64,000 nt of DNA from Hymenobacter lapidiphilus (GCF_003417065.2 NZ_QVLT01000002.1:1-64000), one strand, 5' to 3'; counted from the stretch's first letter, positions 24,840 through 34,964 are shown. A program made the numbers and translations. The notes: a model not told the origin generated them from the sequence alone.

Positions 24840-24938
24840 CGTCATGCTGAGCGCAGCCGAAGTATCTCTACTGATTTGTTGCAATGGTGTTGATTAGCGT
24901 TGCGGTAGAGATGCTCGGCTGCGCTCAGCATGACGTTC
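24840..24938. repeat. inverted-repeat element, CATGCTGAGCG type
   Basis: Arms CGTCATGCTGAGCGCAGCCG... (from 24840) and its near-complement ending CATGACGTTCT enclose a loop of about 30 bases. It lies in the gap between the convergent PPK2 and GNAT genes and could terminate both transcripts. The right end keeps the GTTCT terminus; the left end has lost AGAA. Confidence 0.75.
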
Positions 24939-24955
24939 TATGTAGTAGCAAGCTG

Positions 24956-25528
24956 TTACTTCTTCTCTTTGACCTCGTTCTTGTCTGCCTCCGTTACATT
25001 TCGGCCAAACAGGTGCCGGCCTTCGGTGTCGGGGGCCTCGCTGATTTGGTGGAAGCCGTTGGCTTCGAGCGCGCGCCGGGCGGGGGCGTTGGCGGGGGCT
25101 ATGCGGGCGGTTAGGTAGCGCACCATATCCGTGTCGGCGGCGTGGCGCACGAGGCCAACTACCAGCTCGGTGCCCAAGCCCTGGCCCTGCCAGTCGGTGG
25201 CCACGGCAAACCCGATTTCGGCCGTCTCATCGACGGGTGGGCCGTGGAAGCCGCCGGTACCGATAAGCGTATTGACGGGAGCTTCGGAGCCGGCCCGCAA
25301 CAGGGCGTACCAGCCGTACCAGCCCGCCGCCTCGCGGCCGCCGACCGTAAGCTGCTCCAGCGCGTGCTGCTGCACCTCGGCATCGTATTCGGGCGGGGGC
25401 CAGTGCTGGGGCAGCTGGGCCCCCAGCAGCACCGGGAAGTACTGCGGTTTGGCTGTTTCAGCAATCAGCAAGGCCCGGCTGGCAGCAACCAGCGTCAGGC
25501 GGGGCGTGTAGGTAATGAGTGGAATCAT
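24956..25528 (-). CDS. GNAT-family N-acetyltransferase (RimJ/RimL-like)
   Basis: 190 aa. The opening TYTPRLTLVAAS is typical of RimJ/RimL-type GNATs. The acetyl-CoA site appears as IGFAVATDWQGQGLGTELV (about 113-131, the Q/R-x-x-G-x-G/A loop) followed by ARIAPANAPARRALEANGF. It transfers acetyl from acetyl-CoA to an amino group; the substrate is unknown. C-terminal residues EADKNEVKEKK form a charged tail. Cytoplasmic. Confidence 0.85.
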   Translation of the reverse strand: MIPLITYTPRLTLVAASRALLIAETAKPQYFPVLLGAQLPQHWPPPEYDAEVQQHALEQLTVGGREAAGWYGWYALLRAGSEAPVNTLIGTGGFHGPPVDETAEIGFAVATDWQGQGLGTELVVGLVRHAADTDMVRYLTARIAPANAPARRALEANGFHQISEAPDTEGRHLFGRNVTEADKNEVKEKK

Positions 25529-25618
25529 GAAAAAAGATACGCAGCCAAGCCGGATTAGGGTGTAGCTGGATTTCGGTGGGGGCCTTTGCGGGCCGCTGCA
25601 CCGGCTTGTGGCAAACGA

Positions 25619-25891
25619 CTATCTGCCGCCCGCCGCTACGGCCATCGTAGTCTCGGTCAGGTGGTGTTCTACGCAGTCGAGCACGTTCTGCACGGTGCGC
25701 AGGGCCTCCATTTCGGCATCGGTTATTTCGATGTGAAAGCGGTGCTCCAGGTTGATAGCCAGCTCCACCAGGTCAATGGAATCCAAGCCGATGTCCTGCT
25801 GCAGGCGGGTGCCGGGGCGCATCACCAGGGCCGGGTTGCGGCCTTTGCGCAGCAGCATCCGCTCTACCTGATAACGAATGATATTTTCCAT
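25619..25891 (-). CDS. acyl carrier protein (orphan)
   Basis: 90 aa with the phosphopantetheine attachment motif GLDSIDLVEL (Ser38) and the helix II/III pattern (LAINLEHRFHIEITDAEMEAL) of ACPs. The open frame begins 6 codons earlier at TTG; ATG 25889-25891 is preferred. It is not next to fatty-acid genes: upstream is a short HlyD-like adaptor, 38 bases away on the same strand, and downstream a GNAT. This suggests a specialised ACP, possibly for a lipid or aryl-polyene/flexirubin-type pathway whose other genes lie elsewhere (inference). Confidence 0.85.
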   Translation of the reverse strand: MENIIRYQVERMLLRKGRNPALVMRPGTRLQQDIGLDSIDLVELAINLEHRFHIEITDAEMEALRTVQNVLDCVEHHLTETTMAVAAGGR

Positions 25892-25929
25892 GAGAGAATC
25901 AAAAAGCAAAAAAACAGACTATCGGGGCC

Positions 25930-26490
25930 CTACTCAACGTGGCTGAGTAGCGTCGTAGTATTGGGAGCGGGCAGCGAGGCCAGCTGCGCCACCGGCGAAT
26001 CGGGCCGGAGCTGGTCGCCGGCTTGGGCGGTAGGGGTCAGCACTATGCCATCGGCCGGGGCCGTAACGAACACGAAACCAATCATGGGCACGGCCCGCGC
26101 CAGCAGCTCGTGGGTGGCGGCCAACTGGGCTTGCGCTGCCGACAGCTGCCGGGCCGGGGCCGCCTGGCGTAGCAGGGCCGCGTAGGCCTGCTGCTGCCGC
26201 TCCAGCCGAAGCTGCAACTGCTGCTGCTGCACGCTGGGCTGCTTCTGCAGCAGCTTCAGCAGCAACTGCCCCCGCCGCACATGCTGGCCCGCGTGGTAGA
26301 ACACCTCGTGTACCCGGCCGCTCTGGCCAGCCAGTAGCGGCTCACCCGCCACTGGTACCGAGGCAGTTGTCGGCGGAGGCACCACAACAGAAATCGGATT
26401 TGGGTGGGAAGGAGCAAGCCAGCGGGGCACTACAGTGCCGCCGGCTGCGAAGGCAAACAGGAGTAGCCCTGCGCCAATTGATTTTTTCAT
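25930..26490 (-). CDS. short HlyD-like periplasmic adaptor protein
   Basis: 186 aa with an N-terminal membrane anchor or signal (MKKSIGAGLLLFAFAAGGTV), a lipoyl-like half motif (GQSGRVHEVFYHAGQHVRRGQLLLKL), a coiled-coil hairpin rich in Gln/Leu/Arg (about 95-150) and the returning half motif (VTAPADGIVLTPTAQAGDQL). This is the core of membrane fusion proteins, but it is shorter than usual (300-400 aa) and lacks the C-terminal beta-barrel domains. The open frame extends 26 codons upstream; ATG 26488-26490 is chosen. No RND or ABC partner is adjacent. It is followed by the acyl carrier protein gene. Confidence 0.7.
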   Translation of the reverse strand: MKKSIGAGLLLFAFAAGGTVVPRWLAPSHPNPISVVVPPPTTASVPVAGEPLLAGQSGRVHEVFYHAGQHVRRGQLLLKLLQKQPSVQQQQLQLRLERQQQAYAALLRQAAPARQLSAAQAQLAATHELLARAVPMIGFVFVTAPADGIVLTPTAQAGDQLRPDSPVAQLASLPAPNTTTLLSHVE

Positions 26491-26501
26491 GAGTTGAAAC
26501 C

Positions 26502-26542
26502 GGCTGGCCCAGCTAGGGCAGCCTGCCCTAGCTGGGCCAGCC
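26502..26542. promoter_or_regulatory. long leader hairpin upstream of the HlyD-like gene
   Basis: A perfect 19-bp inverted repeat (GGCTGGCCCAGCTAGGGCA arm, 26502-26520 with 26524-26542) with a 3-base loop, ending 11 bases upstream of the HlyD-like ATG. No T-run follows. It would sequester the start region in mRNA, so a translational or attenuation role is possible. Confidence 0.5.
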
Positions 26543-26738
26543 ACCAGTAAAAAGAGGCGCTTCTGCAAAAAAGGCCGAAAGCCGGCAGAAGCAAAATGGA
26601 GAAAAGTCTAAAACCGTTTAGGCTGCGGACAATGCCAAGCAAGCGAGGTGCTTGGTCAGAAGTAGCGGCCGTGGAATCGACAGTAGGTTATTGTAACACA
26701 GAAGAATAGCAATAATCTGACTGTTAATGGCTTAATGT

Positions 26739-27188
26739 TCAGGCCGAGCTTTGGGGGCAGCGTCCGGCCAGTCGCTGATGCAGCTGCTGCTGCAGCTGGG
26801 CCACCGAAACGGCCGCCAACGCGGTGCACATGGCCTCAATGGCCGGGCCGAACAGCTGATCGAGGGTCTGCTGCATCACCCGGCCCAGGTCGCACGCTTG
26901 GTTGGGTGTGGTGCTGCCTACCTGAAACAGGTCGGGCTCGGCCTGCTGCATGGCCCGGTACACATCGAGCAACGAAATATCGGCGGGCGGGCGGGCCAGC
27001 AGCGTGCCGCCGCCGGTGCCGCGCTGGCTGCGCACCAACCCGGCCGCGCCCAGCGTGCCCAGCAACCGCCGCACCACCACCGGGTGCGTGCCGGCGCTGC
27101 CAGCTAGCACATCCGACGAAACCGGCTGCCCCGGCGAGTGCGCCAGGTAAGCCAGAATATGGGTTGCAACGGCAAAACGGGTGTTCAT
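26739..27188 (-). CDS. Rrf2-family transcriptional regulator
   Basis: 149 aa. The Rrf2 winged helix is evident: NTRFAVATHILAYLAHSPGQPVSSDVLA, HPVVVRRLLGTLGAAGLVRSQRGTGGG (recognition helix and wing). The three clustered cysteines that bind an Fe-S cluster in IscR/NsrR are not present; only scattered Cys occur, so it is nearer to the YwnA-like, cluster-free group. ATG 27186-27188 is chosen over the 19-codon extension. A strong promoter with an overlapping palindrome sits directly upstream. Confidence 0.87.
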   Translation of the reverse strand: MNTRFAVATHILAYLAHSPGQPVSSDVLAGSAGTHPVVVRRLLGTLGAAGLVRSQRGTGGGTLLARPPADISLLDVYRAMQQAEPDLFQVGSTTPNQACDLGRVMQQTLDQLFGPAIEAMCTALAAVSVAQLQQQLHQRLAGRCPQSSA

Positions 27189-27198
27189 GACTAGGTAA

Positions 27199-27245
27199 GT
27201 AACAGATTTGGTTACAAATGTACGACGTAAAAAGGTTGTGCGCAA
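27199..27245 (-). promoter_or_regulatory. promoter and operator of the Rrf2 gene
   Basis: On the minus strand a -33 TTG (27243-27245) and a -7 TACATTTG (27215-27222) are spaced 20 bases, matching the Bacteroidota consensus TTG/TAnnTTTG. An inverted repeat GTAAC-N7-GTTAC (27199-27215) touches the -7 box just upstream of the ATG, as expected for an autorepressing Rrf2 operator. Confidence 0.65.
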
Positions 27246-27289
27246 TCTTTTTTACTTTTAACCGGCGTTAGCTCGACTACTCTGCTTAT

Positions 27290-28147
27290 TTATTCGATCC
27301 AAGTACCGAAAAGGCCCGCCTGATAATCCTGGTAAGCCTGCCGGATTTCGGCTTCGGAGTTCATTACGAAGGGGCCGGCGGCTACGATGGGTTCCCCGAA
27401 CAGCGCGGCGTGGCCCAGTAGTAGCACGGCGTCGTCGGTCAGCGCTTGGGCTTCCAGCTCGTTGCCGTCGGGGTTGAACTCCAGCAGCTGCCGGGCTTCG
27501 GCTTCCTGCCCGTTCACGCGTACCCGGCCCCGAATCACGTAGCAGAAAATCGTGCGCCCGGCCGCAATGGGCAGGCGCAGGTGGCCATCCTGCCGGAAGT
27601 TGACGGTGGCCAGCGCCATGTCGGTGAGCGGCTGCACGGCCCCGGCCGTACCAGCCCACTCGCCCGACACGGCGTGGATGGTCACGCGCTCCTCGTCGAG
27701 CGTTACGGCCGGAATTTCGGGCTGCTGCAGGCCGATGCAGCGTGGATCGGTCATTTAGAGGCGGGCTGGCAGGTTTATCCAGAGCTGCAGGATTTCCAGC
27801 GGGCCGCCGGTCTGCTTGAACTCGTCGGACGATATTTCGGAGTGAATCAGGCCGCGGCCGGCCGTCATCCATTGTATGCCGCCCGGCCCGATAACGCTGC
27901 GGTGCCCGCCCGAATCCTGGTGCATAATGTCGCCTTCCAGAATAAACGTAACGGTTTCGAAGCCGCGGTGCGGATGCGGGCCGAAGGGCAGGCCCCGGTT
28001 GTGGGCCGGATAGGTTTGCGGGCCGTGGTGGTTGAGAAACAGGAACGGGTCGAGGTGCTGCAACGAGCTCGTGGGCAGGGCCCGGTAGGTCGCCAGGTCG
28101 TCAACGGGGGCGTTTTGGGCCTGGTGAACGGCTTTGATGGTGCGCAT
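27290..28147 (-). pseudogene. pirin-family protein interrupted by an in-frame stop codon
   Basis: The two halves of a 285-aa pirin lie in the same frame, separated only by TAA at 27755-27757. The N-terminal half (130 aa) carries the cupin metal ligands His58, His60, His102 and Glu104 (PHPHRGFETV, LIHSEI) and ends INLPARL. The next codon is the stop, then MTDPR... continues the C-terminal cupin (154 aa). Pirins normally read NLPxxxKM here, so a single AAA-to-TAA change explains the break. Pirins act as redox-linked transcription cofactors or quercetin dioxygenases. The C-terminal half could restart at its own ATG (27752-27754), so separate subunits cannot be excluded. Confidence 0.85.
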
Positions 28148-28215
28148 CGGGGAAGGAAATTAGGGAGGCCAATTGATTGCCGGGGCCGATTGGCCGTAGG
28201 AAGGGCGGCGAATAA

Positions 28216-29364
<1,149 letters not shown>

Positions 29365-29388
29365 GTCTGGAGTCGTAAGCCTCACTAA

Positions 29389-29535
29389 AAGAACGGTCAT
29401 TCAGAGCATGTGGCGCATAGAGCCAGGGACGAAGAATCTCGCGTGCCAAAGCAATCCTGCTGTCAGGAGTTAGCGTGGCACGCGAGATTCTTCGTCCCTG
29501 GCTCTATGCGCCACATGCTCGGAATGACCGTTCTT
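29389..29535. repeat. inverted-repeat element, GAAGAATCTCGCGTG type
   Basis: Two 60-base arms (29389-29448 and 29476-29535) almost perfectly complementary, starting AAGAACGGTCATTCAGAGC and ending GAATGACCGTTCTT, around a 27-base loop. The core differs from the CATGCTGAGCG type but the ends are alike. It has no coding capacity. Confidence 0.85.
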
Positions 29536-29602
29536 GTATTCAGCCTGCAGCTTGTGGCTCAATTTCACGACCTTGTTGTAAGCCTTGTCTTTATCTTCCT
29601 GC

Positions 29603-31717
29603 ATGAACAACCTTTCCGCTCCTCACCGAGCCGGGGCGGCGGCGGCCCTGCTGCTGGCGCTGGCCGGCTGCACAACCTCCCGGCCCACGGCCGTTGCGCC
29701 TGCTGCTTCCTCGTCCGATTCCGCGCCCGCGGCCGCCCAAGATCTGGGTCCTGGCCGGAGCATCAGTCTGGCCGATGTTGACCGTTCGGTTTCTCCCTGC
29801 GAGGACTTTTTCCAGTTTTCGGGTGGCAACTGGCTGCGCAACAACCCGGTGCCGGGCTACGCCTCCAGCTGGGGGCCGCGCAACCTGCTCAACGACCGAA
29901 CCCAGGCCCGCCTGCGCCAGCTGCTAGACGATGCCGCCGCCGACCAAAGCGCCGCCCCGGGCAGCAACCGCCAGAAAGTGGGCGACTTCTACGCCTCGGG
30001 CATGGACTCGGTAGGCCTGGAACAAGCCGGCCTGAAGTATCTCAAGCCCGAGCTGGCCCGCATTGCCGCCATTAGCAACCTGGCCGGCGTGCGCACCGAA
30101 ATTGCCCGCCAGCAGACGCTGGGCACCGGCGCGTTTTTTCGGGCCGGCGTAACGCCCGACCGCAAGAACAGCAGCCAGTATGTAGTGAGCATGAGCCAGG
30201 GCGGCCTGAGCATGCCCGACCGCGACTATTACCTGAAGAGCGACGCCCGCTCGCTGGCCGTGCGCACCGCTTACGTGCAGTACCTGACCAACACGTTTAA
30301 GCTGCTGGGTGAAAGCCCTACGGCCGCCGCGGCCAAGGCCACCGCCGTGCTGCGCCTCGAAACCCGCTTGGCCAAAGCCAGCAAAGACCGGGTTTCGCTG
30401 CGCGACCCCTACGCCAGCTACAATAAAATGACGGTGGCCGAGGCCAACCAGCGCTTCCCCAATATGGGGCTGCCCGCGATGCTGAAAACCAACGGTTTGG
30501 GCGCGGCCGCCGAGGTAATCGTGGGCCAGCCGGAGTTCTTCCAGGAGATGAGCGAGGTACTAAAGCAGACGCCGGTGGCCGAGCTCAAAACCTACCTCGA
30601 CTGGCAGCTGGTATCGTCGCTAACCTCGGCGCTGCCCAAGGCGTTTGGCGACGAGGCGTTCCGGTTTGCCCAGGTGCAGAGCGGCGCCCGCCAGCAGCCC
30701 ACGCGCTGGAAACGCATGCTGAGCGCCACCGATAACACGTTGGGCGAGGCCTTCGGGCAGCTGTACGTGGATGAGGCCTTCCCGCCCGCCGCCAAGCAGA
30801 AGGCGCTGGATATGCTGGCCAACATCCGCGAATCGATGGCCGAGCACATTAAGACCAACACCTGGATGAGCGAGCCGACCAAGCAGGAGGCCCTGAAAAA
30901 GCTGTCCGCGCTGCGGGTGAAAATCGGCTACCCCGACCAGTGGAAGGATTATTCGGCCCTGAGCATCTCGCGCGAATCGTACCTGAAAAACGTGCTGGCG
31001 GCCCGGCAGTGGAGCTTCCGGCAGAACGTGCAGAAGTTCGGCGGGCCGATTGACCGCACCGAGTGGGGCATGACGCCGCCCACCATCAACGCCTACTACA
31101 GCCCGCCGCTGAACGAAATCGTGTTTCCGGCCGGCTACCTGCAGCCGCCCTTCTTCGACCCCGCCGCCGACGACGCGGTGAACTACGGCGCCATTGGCGG
31201 GGTAATGGGCCACGAAATCACCCACGGCTTCGACGACTCGGGCCGTCAGTACGACTCGCAGGGCAACCTGCGCGACTGGTGGACGCCGGCCGACGCGGCC
31301 GAATTCACGAAGCGCGTCGGCATCGTTGGCACCCAGTACTCGGCCTTCTCGCCGCTGGATTCGGTGTATGTGAACGGCAAGCTGACCATGGGCGAGAACC
31401 TGGCCGATTTCGCCGGCCTGACCATCGTGTACGCCGCCCTCCAGAAACAGCTCGACAAGACCTACGGCAAAGGCAAGCGCCCGCTCATCGACGGTTTCAC
31501 GCCCGAGCAGCGCTTTTTCCTGAGCTGGGCCCAGCTGCGGCGCACCAACATCCGCCCCGAAGCTCTGCGCCAGCAAATCCTCACCGACCCGCACTCGCCC
31601 GGCCAGTACCGCACCATCGGCCCGCTCATGAACATGCCCGAGTTCTACCAGGCCTTCGGCTGCCAGCCCGGCCAGAAAATGGTCCGGGCAGAAGCCGAGC
31701 GGGCTAAGATTTGGTAA
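29603..31717 (+). CDS. pepO: M13-family metallopeptidase (neprilysin/PepO-like) lipoprotein
   Basis: 704 aa. The lipobox LALAGC puts Cys23 as the lipid anchor. The M13 N-terminal domain (SVSPCEDFFQFSGGNWLRNNPVP at about 60-80) is followed by the catalytic domain with GHEITHGFDDSG (HExxH near residue 536), ENLADFAG (third ligand Glu near 598) and a C-terminal AERAKIW where many relatives have CRVW. It is a zinc endopeptidase acting on short peptides at the cell envelope. The frame begins earlier at a TTG, but ATG 29603 gives a proper lipoprotein signal. A close paralog follows. Confidence 0.92.
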   Translation: MNNLSAPHRAGAAAALLLALAGCTTSRPTAVAPAASSSDSAPAAAQDLGPGRSISLADVDRSVSPCEDFFQFSGGNWLRNNPVPGYASSWGPRNLLNDRTQARLRQLLDDAAADQSAAPGSNRQKVGDFYASGMDSVGLEQAGLKYLKPELARIAAISNLAGVRTEIARQQTLGTGAFFRAGVTPDRKNSSQYVVSMSQGGLSMPDRDYYLKSDARSLAVRTAYVQYLTNTFKLLGESPTAAAAKATAVLRLETRLAKASKDRVSLRDPYASYNKMTVAEANQRFPNMGLPAMLKTNGLGAAAEVIVGQPEFFQEMSEVLKQTPVAELKTYLDWQLVSSLTSALPKAFGDEAFRFAQVQSGARQQPTRWKRMLSATDNTLGEAFGQLYVDEAFPPAAKQKALDMLANIRESMAEHIKTNTWMSEPTKQEALKKLSALRVKIGYPDQWKDYSALSISRESYLKNVLAARQWSFRQNVQKFGGPIDRTEWGMTPPTINAYYSPPLNEIVFPAGYLQPPFFDPAADDAVNYGAIGGVMGHEITHGFDDSGRQYDSQGNLRDWWTPADAAEFTKRVGIVGTQYSAFSPLDSVYVNGKLTMGENLADFAGLTIVYAALQKQLDKTYGKGKRPLIDGFTPEQRFFLSWAQLRRTNIRPEALRQQILTDPHSPGQYRTIGPLMNMPEFYQAFGCQPGQKMVRAEAERAKIW

Positions 31718-31731
31718 TGAAACGAATGATA

Positions 31732-31861
31732 AAGAACAGTCATGCTGAGCGAAGCCGGAGGCGTAGCCGAAGCATCTCTACCGCAGTGGTAATCCCATTG
31801 GGTGCAAGGAAGCGGTAGAGATGCTTCGGCTACGCTCCGCTTCGCTCAGCATGACGTTCTT
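31732..31861. repeat. inverted-repeat element, CATGCTGAGCG type
   Basis: Left arm AAGAACAGTCATGCTGAGCG... from 31732, right arm ending CATGACGTTCTT at 31861, complementary over about 50 bases apart from a short indel, with a loop near 31785-31812. It separates the two M13 genes. An upstream open frame starting in it (31802) is not the true start of the second M13 gene. Confidence 0.8.
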
Positions 31862-31903
31862 ATTCCACAATTCAACTCACAACCATCCAATTCCCACAAC
31901 CCC

Positions 31904-34008
31904 ATGACACCACAACGGACCCTGCTACTTACCCTCGGCACTGCCGCCGGCCTGGCTTTGGGCGGCTGCGCGACCAGCAAGCCGGCTACGACTGCCAGCA
32001 CTACTACCGCCGACGCGGCCCCGCAGCTCGGCCCCATCATGCCCGGCATCGGCCTCGACCCGGCTAATATCGACCCGTCGGTTTCGGCTTGTGAGGACTT
32101 TTTTCAGTATGCTTCGGGAACCTGGCTGAAGAACAATCCGGTGCCGGCGGCCGAGTCGCGCTGGAGCTCCTGGAACGGGCTTATCAACCAGAATGAGGCC
32201 GTGATGCGCCAGATTCTGGAGGAGTCGGCGGCCAATACGACGGCGGCGCGGGGCTCGAACCTGCAGAAGGTGGGCGACTACTACGCCTCGGCCATGGACT
32301 CGACGACCATCGAAACGGCCGGCCTCAAGTACCTCAATCCAGAGCTGAACCGCATCAGCAGCATCAAAAGCCTGAAGGACCTGCAGATGGGCCTCGTGCG
32401 GGCTCAGCAGCTACAAACCCGCTCGGTGTTCGGGCTGGGCGTGTCGCAGGACCGCAAGAAGAGCGACGAATACGCCCTCTACCTCAGCCAGGGCGGCCTG
32501 AGCCTGCCCGACCGCGACTATTACCTCAAGGACGATTCGCGCTCCAAAACCATCCGGGCGGCCTACACGGTGTACCTCAACAACACCTTTAAAATGCTGG
32601 GCGACACGCCGGCCGCGGCGGCCAAGCACGCTGCCACGGTGCTGCGCCTCGAAACCCGCCTGGCCAAAGCCAGCAAAGACCGCGTAGCCCTGCGCGACCC
32701 CTACGCTAACTACAACAAGATGAGCGTGGCCGAGGCCAGCAAGCAGTTCCCGAACCTGAACCTGCCCGCCATGCTGCCCGCCCTCAACCTGGCCGCGGCC
32801 CAGGAGGTGATTATTGGCCAGCCCGAGTTCCTGAAGGAGGCCAACGCGGCCCTGACGCAGGAGCCGCTGCAGGACTGGAAAACCTATCTGCGCTGGCACT
32901 TGGTGTCGTCGGTGGCCTCGGCGCTGCCCCAGGCCTATGTCGATGAGTCGTTCCGCTTTCAGCAGGTGCTGAGTGGCGCCAAGCAGCAGCAGCCCCGCTG
33001 GAAGCGCATGCTGCGGGCCACCGACGGCTCGCTTGGCGAGGCGTTCGGCCAGTTGTATGTCGATAAAGCCTTCAAACCCGAAACCAAGGTGAAGGCCCAG
33101 CAGATGGTGGCCAACATCAAGGAGGCCATGGGCGAGCATATCCGCGGGCTGGAGTGGATGAGCCCGGCCACCAAGGAGGAAGCCCTCAAGAAGCTGGCAT
33201 CGTTCACCGTAAAAATCGGCTACCCCGACAAGTGGAAGGACTATTCGGCCCTCAACATTTCGCGCGAGTCGTATCTGCAGAACGTGCTGGCCGCCCGCGA
33301 GTGGGAGGGTAAGGACAACGTGAGCCGCTACGGCAAGCCCATCGACCGCTCGGTGTGGGGCATGACGCCGCCCACGGTGAATGCCTACTACAACTCTTCG
33401 CTCAACGAAATCGTGTTCCCGGCCGGCATCATGCAGCCGCCGTTCTTCGATCCCAAGGCCGATGACGCGGTAAACTACGGCGGCATGGGCGCGGTCATCG
33501 GCCACGAAATCACCCACGGTTTCGACGACCGCGGCCGCAGTCGGATGCCCAGGGCAACCTGCGCGACTGGTGGACTAAGGACGACGCGACCGAGTTCACG
33601 AAGCGCGCCGACATGGTGGGCGCCCAGTATTCGGCCTTCTCGCCGCTTGATTCGGTGTTCGTGAATGGCAAGCTGACGATGGGCGAAAACCTGGCCGACT
33701 TCGGCGGGCTGGCCCTGGCCTACTCGGCCCTCGAAAAGCAGCTCAAACAGAAGTACGGCAGCACCCCGCCGCCCCGCTACGACGGCTTCACGCCCGAGCA
33801 GCGCTTTTTCCTGGCCTGGGCCCAGGTGTGGCGTACCAACGCCCGCCCCGAATACCTGCGTCAGCAGGTGCTCACCGACTCGCACTCGCCGGCCCAGTAT
33901 CGCACCAACGGCCCGCTGATGAATATGCCCGAGTTCTACGAAGCCTTCGGCTGTAAGGAGCCCGCGAAAATGGTGCGCAACGAGCAGCAGCGCGCCAGAA
34001 TCTGGTAG
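31904..34008 (+). pseudogene. second M13-family metallopeptidase, frameshifted
   Basis: A tandem paralog of the preceding M13 gene: lipobox LGGC (Cys22), SVSACEDFFQYASGTWLKNNPVP, and HEITHGFDD near residue 534. At about 33538 one C appears to be missing: the sequence ...GACCGCGGCCGC(-)AGTCGG shifts frame compared with the paralog, and the first frame ends at 33664 with nonsense residues. The correct frame resumes and continues to 34008 with GENLADFGG and a KMVRNEQQRARIW end. The HExxH and the ENxAD ligand therefore fall on opposite sides of the shift, so the product is inactive if the base is truly missing. The start is ATG 31904, outside the repeat. Confidence 0.88.
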
Positions 34009-34016
34009 CGGTTTCT

Positions 34017-34183
34017 TAGCTGTTAGCTGACAGCTTTTAGCTAATAGCGCCGTGCAAAAAGGCCGTCCGGGATTCGTCCCGGACCGGCCTTTTTTTAGTC
34101 ACTTACTGCGGTGCTAACTGTGCAACACAAGTCAGTTCGGCGAAAAGGCTAACGGCTAATAGCTCTTCGCTAACAGCTTAAAA
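34017..34183. repeat. TTAGCTGTTAGC-type inverted repeats around a terminator
   Basis: AT-richer repeats of the TAGCTGTTAGCTGACAGC type at 34017-34050 and in inverted orientation at 34144-34183 flank the terminator at 34056-34096. A related stretch lies at 18421-18447 next to cbpM. They are imperfect and carry no coding frame. Confidence 0.5.
34056..34096 (+). terminator. rho-independent terminator
   Basis: A 17-bp stem with one bulge (AAAAAGGCCG-TCCGGGA with TCCCGGACCGGCCTTTTT), a TTCG tetraloop and a T7 tract on the plus strand, 47 bases after the second M13 stop. A5 on the other side makes it usable for the convergent ZIP gene too. Confidence 0.88.
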
Positions 34184-34918
34184 AATATCCACAGCCAAAG
34201 CCAGCAGCAGGCCGGCCAGCGTAGCCAGCAGCTTGCGCACGTTGAGGCGGTGGTCGGGGCTGGTTTCGAACAGGATAGTGGTGGAAACGTGCAGGAAGTT
34301 GCCGGCTACCAGCCCCAGCAGGGCGGCGTAGAGGCCGGTCCCCAGCAGCTGGTCGAGCACTACGTAGTTGCTGATGATGATGCCGGTCGGGCCAGCCAGC
34401 GCGAACAGCAGCAAGTAGGGCAAAGCCCGCCGGAACGAGCCGAGCCGCAGCTGCAGCAGCGCCATAAGGGCGAAGGCGGCTGGAATGTGGTGCAGGGCAA
34501 TGCCGGTCAGGATGGCGTAGAAATTATGGCTGACGTCGCCGGCTACCGGGTCTTTAATCAAAATGCTGCCCTCCAGAAAAGAGTGGATAGCCAGCGAAAA
34601 AAGCAGCATGAACGGCACCCGGCCGGCGTGTTCGGCGGGCTCGGGATGATGGTGCACGTGGCCGTGCTCGACGCCCTGCGAGAACACCTCCAGCAGCATC
34701 TGCCCGAAAAAACCCGCCAGCACGAAGTAGCCCACTTGGTGGCCGGGCCGCAGCTGCAGCGCCTCGGGCAGCAGGTGCGTAACGGTGAGCGTAAACAGGT
34801 AAGCGCCGCTGAAAGCCAGCAGCGGCTTCATCCAGACGGTGCCGGCCGTGGGCACGAAGCGCGTCAGCCACCCGGCCCCTAGCACCGTCAGAAACAGCGC
34901 AAAAACGGCAAACCACAT
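34178..34918 (-). CDS. ZIP-family metal transporter
   Basis: 246 aa with about eight hydrophobic segments. Metal-site motifs are visible: a His-rich loop HGHVHHHPEPAEH (about 96-108), AIHSFLEGS in helix IV and ALHHIPAAFAL in helix V, which form the binuclear site in ZIP proteins. It imports divalent metal ions (zinc, iron or manganese) into the cytoplasm. It is 46 bases downstream of the methyltransferase gene on the same strand. Substrate specificity cannot be read from sequence. Confidence 0.88.
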   Translation of the reverse strand: MWFAVFALFLTVLGAGWLTRFVPTAGTVWMKPLLAFSGAYLFTLTVTHLLPEALQLRPGHQVGYFVLAGFFGQMLLEVFSQGVEHGHVHHHPEPAEHAGRVPFMLLFSLAIHSFLEGSILIKDPVAGDVSHNFYAILTGIALHHIPAAFALMALLQLRLGSFRRALPYLLLFALAGPTGIIISNYVVLDQLLGTGLYAALLGLVAGNFLHVSTTILFETSPDHRLNVRKLLATLAGLLLALAVDIF

Positions 34919-34964
34919 AGATTGATGAGTTGATTATTTGCTCAGGATGACAGGTGGCTACCGC

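Noticed and set aside
31802..31903. N-terminal extension of the second M13 gene
   Set aside because: The extra residues derive from the right arm of an inverted-repeat element; ATG 31904 starts a proper lipoprotein signal.
32411..33517. Long open frames antisense to the M13 genes, DUF5686 and AsmA (for example 32411-33517, 59150-60514, 52562-53437)
   Set aside because: Each overlaps a well-supported gene with recognised motifs; such shadow frames are expected at this GC content.
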